Assembly (NCBI RefSeq): GCF_033118175.1
Contig: NC_083685.1
Span: 120,784,501 to 120,848,500 of the forward strand
DNA: 64,000 nt
Source of the DNA: Dama dama
Lineage: Eukaryota; Chordata; Mammalia; Artiodactyla; Cervidae
Direction of reading: 5' to 3'
Shown: positions 23,481-33,645 of the stretch, piece after piece
How positions within the stretch are numbered: the stretch's first letter is position 1
How the letters are laid out: each line of letters begins with the position of its first letter
The notes under the pieces: model-generated
What the model saw: the letters and a program-made list of their open reading frames with translations, nothing else
Told to the model about the DNA's origin: nothing
Database searches by the model: none
Position numbers and translations under genes: made by a program

Positions 23481-24324
23481 GGCGTCAGCTTTAATATGGG
23501 GCTGGCCTGTCTGGGGGCTAGGAGGGTCCACTTTACTTTCTTGTTGGGAGCGAAATCTCAGGGAGATTGTCTTAATTCCAAAATGAATCATGAACTAGGG
23601 AAGTCATTTCCATCCTTCCCAGTCTCCGCTTGGCTGCTGACAGCTCGGGGAGCCCCGGCTGGACCTGCTGGCCATCCTGGAATGTCCATCCTGGTAGAAC
23701 CGGGCCTTGAGGTCAGGCCCTGGGGGCGGGGGGCAGAGGTCTGAGAGTCAGCAATCCAGCAGGCACGTGCCCCTCCTGATCCACCACCCCCAAACACCAA
23801 CACAGAAGCAGAAAGGTTTTCACCCCCAAATCTGCATGGAGAGTGGGCATGTCAGGGAGCCAGACCGAGGCAAGGACCCCTTAGTCAAAGCCCCTGTGAG
23901 CTAAAGAGCGCAGCAGGAAAAAGGGAAACGGTGGGGCGGGGAGGCCTGAGGTGCCTGGAAGAGCAGACAGCGCTGTGGAGACACTGGCCCGCGGAGCCTC
24001 ACGACCCGGGTCGGGCGGTGTGACCAGCACCAGGAGCGTCGGGCCTGGCCACGGCCTGGGGGAAGCACAGCTTCAGAAGCTGCGTTTGGCTGGAGGATCT
24101 GAATGTTGCCATTTAATCCAGAAATGAGAGCAGGACAGCAGCGCCAGGGTAGCGCTCCACAGTCAACCTGATTGGGAGCCCCGTGTGTGCTGTGCGCTCC
24201 GTCAGCACCCGGCCCGCCTGGCCCGGCGCCCGCCTCCTGGGAGCCCGGTCAGGGCTGGCCACGCACCCAAACTGCGGGCCCCAGTCCTCCGAAGTCCCCG
24301 AGAGTCCCACGCAAGAGCGCCGTG
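23480..24324 (-). other. CHMP6: CHMP6 3' UTR (predicted)
   Basis: The non-coding tail of the last CHMP6 exon, running from the TAA stop (24325-24327) to just past the distal ATTAAA. No interspersed repeat is recognisable in it, in keeping with an exonic stretch. The end point is inferred from the signal and is approximate. Confidence 0.5.
23490..23495 (-). terminator. CHMP6: Probable CHMP6 poly(A) signal (ATTAAA)
   Basis: TTTAAT on the plus strand reads ATTAAA on the minus strand. It lies about 830 nt after the stop codon, which gives a transcript of about 1.5 kb. A second ATTAAA at 24112-24117 lies only about 210 nt after the stop and could be an alternative proximal signal. Which one is used cannot be told from sequence alone. 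Confidence 0.5.
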
Positions 24325-24380
24325 TTACGAGGCTGCCACCAGTTCCGCCTGCCTGGGTCTGGCTTTGACGGGGACTTTCT
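24325..24380 (-). CDS. CHMP6: CHMP6 coding exon 8 and stop
   Basis: 56 nt, completing Glu184, then KVPVKARPRQAELVAAS and TAA at 24327-24325. The ending ARPRQAELVAAS matches the family C-terminus. Acceptor CCACAG|AG. Confidence 0.96.
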
Positions 24381-27300
24381 CTGTGGAGGAAACAAGAGAG
24401 ACGTCTATCGCGTACAGAACACCCCACAAGTAGCAACTTCCCAAAAAGGACAAGATGCGGCACGGAGCCAGGTCAGGGCTTGGTGCTCTGGGAGGAACGG
24501 GCGTAGCTGCGGGGAAGGCGAGGCATACACAGAAGCCGGGGGTGCTGATAGAGAGCAGGCAGGCACTCAGGACGGCGCAGCAGCGGGCATGCACCCCCAC
24601 GGACCCCGGAGAGAGGCCGAGGAGCAGCGTGCCGAAGAGGAATCTCAACAGTGAGTCCGGGCCGAAGGAGGATTTCTGAAGGCGTGTTAAGCGATGCCCT
24701 GGGGAAGGTCATCCCAGTGACGAATCGAGGACAGCTGGTCCTGAGCTGGACCCAGAAGAGCCTGCAGAGCTAAATGTGCCCTCTCCTGATGCTTTGGGAC
24801 TCGCTTCTCTGAATGGGGTTCGGCTCTTTCAAGGCTACCCAAACCCCTCAGAAGTCTGGGCCTAGCCCCAGGGCAAGGCCCACACTCTGCCTGAGGTGGT
24901 GCCAGCAAGCACCCAGCGGGGAGGTGGGACCCGACCCTCACTAAGGAGGAAGAGCAGGGCCCAGCGGCCAGGATATCATGCTTTGCCCTAGAACACACTG
25001 TTCCCCAAAGGACGTTAACAAAGTGGGTACCTGGGATCTTCTCAGGAAGGGGCTCTGAAGGAACCTCTGGCAGCTCCATCTGTTCCTGGAAGAAACAGAG
25101 AGTAAAGGTCGTGAGACACGTCCCCCTGCCCCTTCCTTCTCCCGGAAAGGACAGCATCCCGTCCACTTAGCTGCTCTCAGCAGGAGTTAAACGGCACATG
25201 ACGCCTGCAGCATGCACACCATTGGCTTCTGGCAGTTCTGTAACTCAGATCACAGTGGCCACAAAAGGTGGCTGCTCCCAATGACCTGGACCCTGAGGGG
25301 CTCCCCGCCCAGAGTTCTGTCCCGAGTCTGGGCTGAGGGCTTTGAAACAGGCACCCATGCAGGTCAGGGGCCACAGTGGTGCCTCAGCTTGACGTGGTGG
25401 CACCCAGGTGCACCTGTGGTTCCTGGGTGTGGAAGCACAGAGCAGGGGTCTGCCTCTCGGGCCTCGGGAGGAAGTGAATCAGCGGGCAGGTGCACGTGGG
25501 GCCCCTCAGGCAGCGAGCAGCAGCGCTCAGGACCTGCTTTCCCGTGGCCAATGGCTGGGGGGTGGCAAGCTGGTGGGCATGGCATGAATGTGGCTCGCTA
25601 AGGCAGGGGCCCCCAGAGATGGAGACGCCCTCCGTGAGGGAGCACAGACTCAGGGTCTGAAGAGACGGTTGGTCAGTTAGAGGCCTCCAAGCCAACACAT
25701 GGCAGTGACAGAGAGAGACCCACCACAAGAGGGAAAGAGCCTCCGTTTGATCTAAACCCCATCACTGCCCACTGGGGGGAAAAGGGCCGAGGGAGCTAGG
25801 AGAGTCAGCCTTTCACTCTATGCACCTCGCTCACTCCCACACTTGCCACACCTGGTGGACAACCTGCAAAACGTTCTTTCCAGGCCAGTCCCACCCTGCT
25901 GTCAGTCAGGTGGACGGGGAGAAGGGGCTTCGGTTTACAACAAATGCCAGTTGTCTTAGGGAAGAAAACCAGCTGTAAACCAGAGCTGTGGGCTCGAGAG
26001 AAACTCAAGGCAGGTGCTCGCCCAGGCCAGTGAGCAGAGGCCTCCCAGGGGTACCTCCACCGGAGCCTCTGTCAGTCCCACTGGTCCTGTTACCTGAGTG
26101 ATGGCGTCCAGCTCCTCCAGGATGGCATCTTCATCCTCCTGAGTGAAGCTTCCTGCCAACAGCTCATCTATTTGCTGCAAAAGGAGGAGCAGAAGTGAAG
26201 AGCGTGGCTGGGCTGGGGGTGGTGCCCCCTCACGGAGGAAGGAGACGGCCCTGGATCAAGGCCGCTCTCACTTGAAAGAAAGCAGGCAGCCCCCGTGTGG
26301 TGTGGGAAGGCCTGGTCCTCATGGGCAGGGCTGGCCACTGGCCACCACACTCACTGGCTGCCAGATGGCGGGCCCCATGACCCGGCAACACCTACCCGCT
26401 GGTAGTCCACGGCCTCTTGCGTCTCGTCCAGTATCCGCTCCACCTCTTCTATGGACATCACCTGATCGGTTACAAGTTTTTGAGTCTTGTCAGTGAAGCA
26501 TGCGACAGAACCCCCTTGGTGAAGCCCACCCGCATGGGCAGCGCGCATGGCCTTGCCCCTCTGCTCTCGTTTAAAGGAAGCCATGCCGAGTGGGACATGA
26601 CACAGCTTTGGTTATTTACGTCCCTGGCAGGGCCTGTCCACATAGGCACAGAGCTGTTAGACCAGTCTTTTCAGAAGTCTCAACTGATCTCCTCAGACCC
26701 CTGCTGGCCCTTCTCAGCGGACCTTCTGGCACCCAGATCGACAAGTATAGTTTTCTCTGGCCACGTGACTTGATTTGCTCTGGGTTCAAAGCAACACCTT
26801 TGCTTGAATGGTCCCCACACTGGACATTCAGAAAGGCAACGTAACCTCAGCTCTCTGCCCAGCCCCACCTGCCATCCACTCATCGGGAAAGAGATGGGGT
26901 GAGGCTGGGGCGTGGCCTCTCTGCACCTTACTTCTCCTTTCACCATCTACCTCTGTGCTGCTTCCTGAGACGGGGCTGTGTTCACCTCCTCCAGGAAGTC
27001 CTCTGATTAGTTCACCACACCCCTCCCCGGCTCTGATGAGGCTATCCCTCCGGTCACGCTTAGAATCTCTGGACCCAAGTTGTAGCCGGGGTCCCTATTT
27101 TCAGGTCAATATTCCTGAGTTTGTCTGTCTTACAAGACGGTCAGCCTCTCCCGGTAATGACTGACTTTCCCTCATGCCCAACGGCCTGGGTGCCGCTGTG
27201 GCCTCAGGGACAAGCCCCCTCCTTGGTCCACTAGGCTCCCCCTCCTCTCTGCCCCCAGCCCGCCAAGACTTACCTGGTGCATCTTATTCAGACACTCATT

Positions 27301-30300
27301 TCCAATCTTCAGCCCCTCAATCACTTTCATTTCAATCTGGGTGAACTCAATACTCTGGACCTGAGGAGGAGACCTGGGTGGTCAGGGGCCCATCTTCTCT
27401 GCTGCCTCACGCAGACCCACGACGGGAGTTAGGACCACACTGTCACCAAGACTGACAGTCTCTGCCCTCCTCTTCCCTCTGTCCTTTCCTGGTGCTCTGA
27501 CCACCAGTTGGGCGGGACTGAGAGGGCCTGGGAGGAATCTCGAATCAGACTGCTTTTAACAGCAAAGCTGTTAGTAAATGAGCACAACCAAAGCTCTGTG
27601 CCCTGAACCCAGGTCACTTGGGAGCCTCCTGCAGATCTCAACACCTCTTCAGTAACTGGGGCAGACTCCCCCCCATCCCCACCACCCAGAAGTGGCCTAG
27701 CCCCCCAACCACAATACTGCAGTAGCCAACCTGCCCCAGCCCGTTAAGACTGTCAGGTTCCCAGTAAAGCTTCTCCTTTGCCTCCCGGCCTGACCCATTC
27801 CATAACCTCTGGCTGAGGGTCCCGGAAAGGAAAATGGTACGTTTCAGGTCTCTGAGGGGCCTCTGGCCAACACGGCCCACACCCCCAACCCCCACCAGGC
27901 CTACCATGGTCTCCAGGCTGGTGATCTGGTTTTCCGTCTTGTCCAGGAGCTGCTCCCGGTATCGCTTCTTCTTGAGCAGCAGCTTGGCCCGTCTGCAAAG
28001 GGGACCTAGCAGTCACGGCCATTGGATGTCCTGGCCCAACCTCCCGGGCCTACCCCACGCCCTGCTCTAGGCCAACGGGGGACGGCTTCCTTCCCCTGCA
28101 CACTGACCCCACCCCACTCACTCCTTCCTGCCGTCACGCAGGAGCTGCCGGGCGATCTCCCGCTCCCGCTCCAGCTGCTGGGTGATCCTCTTCTGGTACT
28201 GCTTCAGCTTGTCCCGCTGCTGCTTCAGTTGCTGTTGGGAGAGCAGGCCTTGTGTTGGCACGGGCCCACGCAGCGCTGGACACTCACTGGGCTACCTAGT
28301 GCCCAGGAGAGCAGGCACAGAGGCTGCCGGGGACACTGAAGGGCCCCCCACAGGCCAGACTGCCCCAGCTGCCACCCATGGAAGTGCATCCTCTGAAACA
28401 CAGCTCTCCACGGGACCAGTTTGTCCTCCAGGGCGTGTGGTGCACTCCCTGGAGACATTCCTGGCTGGCCCACTGGGGATGCCACTGGCATCTAGAGGGT
28501 GGAGGCCCAGGATGAGGTTCGATATGCTACAAGCCCCCAAGATCCCCCCAACCCCAGACAGTAAGGAGCATGAGCGCTGGTCAGGGAGTGTGGCCACCAC
28601 CTCCAAGGTGCAGAGACGACACAAAATCATTGGTGAGGGTCACCTGAGCACCACCAGCCCAGTCCAGTTGTAGCTGGAGACAGGGGCAGTCCCTTCCATC
28701 TTCACTCCTCTGGGGATCTCAGCCATTTGCCACCAGCTCCCCCACTGTTGTCACTTGCCACCACATGTCAGTGGACAACCGATGGCGCACTGAGGTGATG
28801 GGCTTACAAGACCTCACCAAGCACCTGGCACCCTGGAGTCCTGTCCCAAAAAGGATGCAGCGCCATTTACACGCCTTGGTCTCTCCTTCTCTATTTTAGG
28901 TCATTTACATTTTTTCCAAATTCCATCATTTCAGGTACAGTGAGCACCTGCAAGCACAGGGCACTTCTCCAATGGAAGATGACGTCCTCAGGGTCGGTTA
29001 CCAGGAGTGAGTTAAGTGAGTCAAGGGTGTGCACATCTTTTGGACGCAACACGGTGAGAAATTAGCCCCCAGCATGGACATGGTCTAAAGCGGCCGCTCC
29101 ATAGCTCCCTTTTAGAGGCCGTCTGCCCCAGTGCATTCTGTGGTTGGTGGCTCAGGGCGGCCACATGTCCTGTCCACGCTGACATGAGAGATGTCCGCTG
29201 ACAATGAGATATCACCCCATAGCCAGCCTACCAGTCGGGCCCAACTCTGACTTGCTTCTCTTCCATAGGGGCTGAGCACCCAGCCTGCAGGCAGTGGACA
29301 AAGTGTCAGGTGGGAGCCAGAGGGAGGCAGGTATGGCCAGGCCACCCCCTTCGTAAAACAAGAAGTCTCAGCAGAAGGTCCTGGGGCAGCTCAGAGTTCC
29401 TCAGCTCAGCTTTTCATCCTCAGAAAACACCAGGCAATAGTTTGTTCTGTGGTGTGCCAGCTGAGTTGTTCCTGTCACAACCCCACCGACGTGTATCCTT
29501 GGCAACAGAAAGGAGAGCTTCGGGGGCTTCCTGCTCAGCCAGAGGCCCAGAAGCCCAGGATGGAGGCCAGCACATGCGGGCCCTGACCACAATAAAAACC
29601 CAACGACAGCTGATGTTCTCCAATGACAAACAGGCCTGACAAAACAGGTCTTTTTTTCATGGGGAACTTCAGTTTAAAAGTTTTATAACTTCTGGTTTCA
29701 GTAAGCCACAGTAAAACCACCCCCCCCCCCCAAAAAAAACAACCTGCCACCTGAGTTAGTTTCTTTCTTAGTACCAAAAATTACATAGTTTTCCTGCAGA
29801 AAATTTAGAAAAGAAAGCAAAGGTAGACTCCACTCACGTTCTAGGCTCTCTCCTTCCTGACACACTTTTCTTACAAAAATGGGTTATTCTCAACACGTTA
29901 TTTCACTTAACACACCACACGATTTTTTCCCTAGAAACTAACTTTCATATCAGTGCTCTCCAGAAAGAGAAGCTCGAATCCACAGGTAGCAACATAGAAA
30001 CATCACCATCTAAAACTTTCGAGGGCCAGGAGTGGCCTGGAGACAAGGGCAGCCCACAAGCTCGGGGCCAATGGCTCCTTCCTCAGGGGTCGCACAGGTT
30101 GTAAGTTTGACAAGGACTGAGACAGGTGTTGAGTCCAACCTGAGTCCCAAGCACACAGAACACGACCGTCCCACAATTTGAGCGCTTGCTTAGACCCCCA
30201 GTTCTGGGAGCAGCGATGAGGACCCACTGCCATATCATTCCCTCCCCACGACCTCCCAACTGAGTCGGCCACGCAGGCTCCGAGCCCACACCGGGCTGGG

Positions 30301-30772
30301 GCTGGGACTGAGAAGCGGTCTGGGGCTGCCTCCCGTAGGGCTGGAGTTTAGAAACCCGACCCGCAGGCGCGGACTCACCCACGGACAAGGTACAACCACG
30401 AGACAGTACAACCGGGCCCCGCCTCCCGAAGCACAGCTCAGCCACACCCGGACCACCTACACCCGCAGCGACCGGATTCGCTCAGACTCGCTGGGAACCG
30501 GGCCCGGACATGCTCCCCAAGGGGAGCCCACTGCGCATCGCCCCAGACGGGCTTCCGAAGCTGCAGCCCCAGCGTGAGGCTGGGCGGCCAGAGGGACTGG
30601 ACCCCTTGGAGAAGCGGAGCGCAGCCTGCCGCCGCCCAGCCTCGGTTTCCCCGTACGTTCCGGGGGTACCCGGCCCGCGCCCACCCGCCTGCAGGGCCCG
30701 GCGTCTTACCAGGATGGCCTTGTCCTGCTCCGTAACCCGGCTCTGCTTCTTACGGCCGAACAGGTTGCCCAT
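24325..30772 (-). CDS. CHMP6: CHMP6, charged multivesicular body protein 6 (ESCRT-III, VPS20 homologue)
   Basis: Complete gene: joined exons 30772-30710, 28231-28122, 27992-27905, 27360-27274, 26461-26396, 26174-26094, 25085-25031 and 24380-24325 give 201 codons plus TAA, the same length as human CHMP6. All introns are GT-AG. The protein starts MGNLFGRKK, so Gly2 is a myristoylation site that anchors it to endosomes. Residues about 22-100 form the basic helical ESCRT-III core, the acidic stretch DEDAILEELDAITQ lies near residues 152-165, and ELPEVPSEPLPEKIP near 168-182 is the MIM2-type motif that binds the VPS4 MIT domain. Known role: it receives ESCRT-II (VPS25) and nucleates CHMP4/Snf7 filaments during multivesicular-body sorting. 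It lies in tandem downstream of RPTOR, about 10 kb away, with its own CpG-rich promoter. The start is fixed by the family N-terminus and a strong GCCGCCATGG context. Confidence 0.97.
25031..25085 (-). CDS. CHMP6: CHMP6 coding exon 7
   Basis: 55 nt, residues 166-183 plus one base. It encodes EQMELPEVPSEPLPEKIP, the MIM2-type VPS4-binding motif. Acceptor TTCCAG|GAA; donor CCAG|GTACCC. Confidence 0.96.
26094..26174 (-). CDS. CHMP6: CHMP6 coding exon 6
   Basis: 81 nt, residues 139-165: QIDELLAGSFTQEDEDAILE then ELDAITQ, the acidic segment before the C-terminal MIM. Acceptor TTTTGCAG|CAA; donor CAG|GTAACA. Confidence 0.96.
26396..26461 (-). CDS. CHMP6: CHMP6 coding exon 5
   Basis: 66 nt, residues 117-138: VMSIEEVERILDETQEAV then DYQR. 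Acceptor GATCAG|GTG, with a weak, pyrimidine-poor tract; donor CGG|GTAGGT. Confidence 0.95.
26930..27130 (+). repeat. L2-like remnant in CHMP6 intron 4
   Basis: The plus strand has 'tcacctcctccaggaagtcc' followed by 'ctgattagttcaccacaccc', the familiar L2 3' text, but diverged. It is antisense to CHMP6. Confidence 0.55.
27274..27360 (-). CDS. CHMP6: CHMP6 coding exon 4
   Basis: 87 nt, residues 88-116: VQSIEFTQIEMKVIEGLK then IGNECLNKMHQ. Acceptor CCTCAG|GTC; donor CAG|GTAAGT. It sits 544 nt downstream of exon 3. Confidence 0.96.
27905..27992 (-). CDS. CHMP6: CHMP6 coding exon 3
   Basis: 88 nt, completing Glu58 through Met87: ERAKLLLKKKRYREQLL then DKTENQITSLETM. Basic helical segment. Acceptor TTTGCAG|A; donor ATG|GTAGGC. 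Confidence 0.96.
28122..28231 (-). CDS. CHMP6: CHMP6 coding exon 2
   Basis: 110 nt, residues 22-57 and two bases of codon 58. It encodes the first core helix (QLKQQRDKLKQYQKR... to LLRDGRK). Acceptor AACAG|CAA; donor GGA|GTGAGT. Confidence 0.96.
28232..30709 (-). other. CHMP6: CHMP6 intron 1
   Basis: About 2.5 kb, GT-AG. It contains a MER5-like remnant near 28455-28560 and a C/A homopolymer junction at 29720-29738. The 5' part (above about 30240) belongs to the CpG-rich promoter region. No other exon is supported here. Confidence 0.7.
28455..28560 (+). repeat. MER5-like DNA transposon remnant
   Basis: The block 'ccactggcatctagagggtg' with following 'gaggcccaggatgagg' matches the MER5A/B (hAT-Charlie) core text by eye. 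It is short and diverged, in CHMP6 intron 1. Confidence 0.5.
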
Positions 30773-31110
30773 GGCGGCCGGCCCGGCCCGTGCCCCACCG
30801 CCCTGCCCCGGTCGGACCCGTGCTCCGTGCCACACGGCCACCGTAGTCTGGGCCCAACCCACCCCCGCTACGGCGGCCGCGCGGGGCCTGGCGCCGCAGA
30901 ACGCGGAACCCGGCCGTCTGCGGACGGAAGCCCCGCCCAGAGAAGGGGCTGGACCTGCAGTAGACGGGGCTCAGGGACCCTGGATTGTGCGGTTCAGGTG
31001 CATTTCCAGAAGGTCCCACCTGCGCGGTCTTCAAGACTAAAGTTCCATCTCCCACTACGGTGGGAACCCTGCGGGGTGACCGCGTGGACCATCTCCCGGA
31101 AGGTGAGAGA
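30240..31110 (-). promoter_or_regulatory. CHMP6: CHMP6 CpG-rich promoter and 5' UTR region
   Basis: CpG-dense sequence spanning coding exon 1 and the upstream 300 bp, with many CCGCCC/GGGCGG-like and GCGGCCGC-type blocks and no TATA box next to the start, as in housekeeping promoters. An ETS-type CCGGAAG lies near 31096. A 10-bp motif CCACCGTAGT occurs at 30838-30847 and in inverted orientation at 31054-31063, where it is part of a hairpin-like TCCCAC-TACG-GTGGGA (31050-31065). The transcription start cannot be placed exactly. Confidence 0.7.
30710..30772 (-). CDS. CHMP6: CHMP6 coding exon 1
   Basis: 63 nt, residues 1-21 (MGNLFGRKKQSRVTEQDKAI plus L). It contains the N-myristoylation signal. 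The donor is CTG|GTAAGA, phase 0. Confidence 0.96.
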
Positions 31111-33240
31111 TCTTGTTCACAAATCACTGCTCCGCCGGCTCGGATGCACAAAATGCTGCGTTTAGTGATGTTACAACCCTGATCTCTAGTGTCCACTGAA
31201 CTCCCAACTAGGCAGCGTGCCCCACCGGCTCTGCCCTCCGGGCCGGTGGCCAGTCCCCAGGGGAGCCCATCTTCTGGTTCCGTGGTCCCGGCAGAAGCCT
31301 CCACGGGGCATTGGGGTGCCACCCACACCTGCAGCCCTGGCTTCCACTCGTGTGTCTTGGTTGGCATGAGGGGTCACAGTACTCAGCCCGGTTTGGTCGC
31401 CCAGGCAGAGCCCGCAGCCCCGTCTGCATGGGCCCCATCACCTTTCTAGCAGTCCAGCAGCTCCTGGGCAGGTGGGGTCATAAGATGAGGTGTCCCATGG
31501 CACATGCCCAGCGCTCACCCCTCTCTGTGAAATGAACTCCTTGATCAGGACATGGACACCACTAAGGGCCTCCAAGTCCACAACAGTGCAGCTGGCAGAA
31601 GCCTCCTAGGGTGGGCGGAGGCAAATCCATATCCAGAGTGTCTATTCCAGCAGCAGCCCCTGGAGAGGGCTGTGTGGGGGAGGAGTCAGCATCCCTTGCT
31701 CTCTGGATAGATGTGCCTTCTTGTTAGGGGAGTTCTTATCCCCCATCAGCTGGGCCACTCAGCTGGCATCCCATGGAGCAGAGATGAGCCTTCCCTGCTG
31801 ACTCTGCCTAAGTGCAGGGCCGGGGCAGGGGGAGGCTGTTAGGCAGCAGCAGTACCTGGCACAATGGTTCAGGCACTGGGGGGAGGTTTGCCAGGCGTAC
31901 TACATAGACCCCTTCATGAGGAACCCATTCTCCCTTCTGTTCAGTCCTGGAACTGGGATCATGATTCTCTTCTAAGGTCCTTCCCATCAGATCTCTAGCT
32001 CCCAGATCTGGTTCATTTCTTAATGATCCATTGAGGCTTTCTGAGACTGTCCAGCTTTTGCAGTTGGCCAGTGTCAAGGGCTCTCTGGCACCGTGCATCG
32101 TGACTACTGTGTGGGTTTGCTGCCTTTTCCAGTGACCTGCCCATGTGAGCTCTGAGCCTTGTGCCTCCTGGTTCTCAGGAGAAATCAGGGCCCCTGTTTT
32201 GATGGCAGCAACTCTACTGTCTTCCCTGGCCTGCAGACCTTGGAGGGCTTTTCAAGAACCCAAGGTCCTCACCAAGGGATTTCTTGGGGCCTCTGCCCAG
32301 TGCATGTGCCTTGAGGACACGAGGAGCTCAGTGAGTGAGTTGCACCTGATGAATTCACGTCAAGTCCTTATCTGTCCCAGCCCTTGAAGTCCTTCCTCTG
32401 TATTATGCCAAGGAATTCCTGGTATCTCAGCTGGGCCATACTAAGTCCGAGTACAGATGAAAGAAAACAGTGGGGCCCAGAGTCTCAGGCACTCATACCC
32501 TGTCCAGTTCGCCCAGTGTTGGCTGCCATGCGCACCTGTGAGGTCTCCCCAAGACTCTCCAGTGTGAGTCAGCAATTTCTTGGAATTCCTGGGGTGTGCC
32601 CACCTTCCCTGGAGTCAGCTGGGCTCTCACTGCAGTTATGGATCTGAAGGCAATATGGGGTAACTGGTGGGGTCTTGAGGAGAATCAGTCTCCTCTCAGC
32701 AGGTCTCCCCCTACCTGCTTGGGGTGGGGTCTTCATGAGCAGGGGGTGGGAAGGACGCTTCAGATGGGGAACAGGATCGCTTCTGCTGGCAGGCAAGGCT
32801 TGACGTGATTATGAGGGGGTCAAGATCAGCCCACTCAGCTCTCTCCATCTGACTCTTTCACACTGACCTGGTGAGGCTGAGAATTCAATTTATGTTGTAA
32901 TCCTACAACCTGCAGAATAGAACTGGGAGAATGATATCCAGACACAACAGTTCTGTTAGAAGAAATAAGATTTTCTTTTATGGTAGTTCTACACATTTTC
33001 TGCTTTTCGGACTCTATCTTGAACTGAGAATTTAAAGCCCCTTGCTTGTCATTTTTAAAAATGAAATCTTCCCAGTGTGGTCAGAAATCACTCACGTGAC
33101 CCACAGCCCTGATTTCCCCCAGGACGTTGCTTTGCAATTGCTTGGACTCCCAGAATCTGGCTTTCAGGAAATGCTTCCTTCCAGGTCATCACAGAAAAGT
33201 GTGTGGCTACAGCATGCCTCCACTACCTGTGTCCTATTTG
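31111..33240. other. Intergenic sequence upstream of CHMP6
   Basis: Single-copy-looking non-coding DNA. GC content falls steadily away from the CHMP6 island. No exon, RNA gene or nameable repeat is seen. Confidence 0.4.
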
Positions 33241-33244
33241 TCGC

Positions 33245-33645
33245 AGGCTGTGGTAGTCTGCTCTGGCTGCCATGACAAATTACCACAGGCTGGGCCTCTT
33301 AGGCAACAGAAATGTATTGTCTCACCGTCTGCAGGCTGGAAGTCTGAGTTCAAGGTGTTGGTAGGGTTGGCCTCCCAATCTCCAACTTTCTGTTGGTTGT
33401 CGGCAAGCCATAGCATGGAGAAGCATCACCGGATTTTTCCTCCATCTTCATGTGGCCTCCCTGTGTGCCGTCTGTGTCCAAATTTCCCCTTTACATGAGA
33501 ACACCAGTCTTGTTGGATCAGGACTGACATGAATAACCTCAGTTTAACGTATTCACCTCTGAAATTAGGGCATATTCTGAGGTGTTTGAGGTTAGGACTG
33601 CAACATCTGAATTTTAGGGGGACACACAGTTCAGTCTATGACACA
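33245..33645. repeat. Old mammal-wide interspersed repeat, family not named
   Basis: Contains 'tctgctctggctgccatgac', 'ggcaacagaaatgtattgtc', 'ctgcaggctggaagtctgag' and a closing 'tgaattttagggggacacac', text that recurs across mammalian genomes as one dispersed element. I recognise the element but cannot assign the family with confidence. Confidence 0.65.

Noticed and set aside
30773..30862. In-frame N-terminal extension of CHMP6
   Set aside because: The frame is open upstream for about 30 codons, but its first start-like codon is GTG, and an extension would bury the myristoylated Gly2. The ATG at 30772 has a strong context and matches the family.
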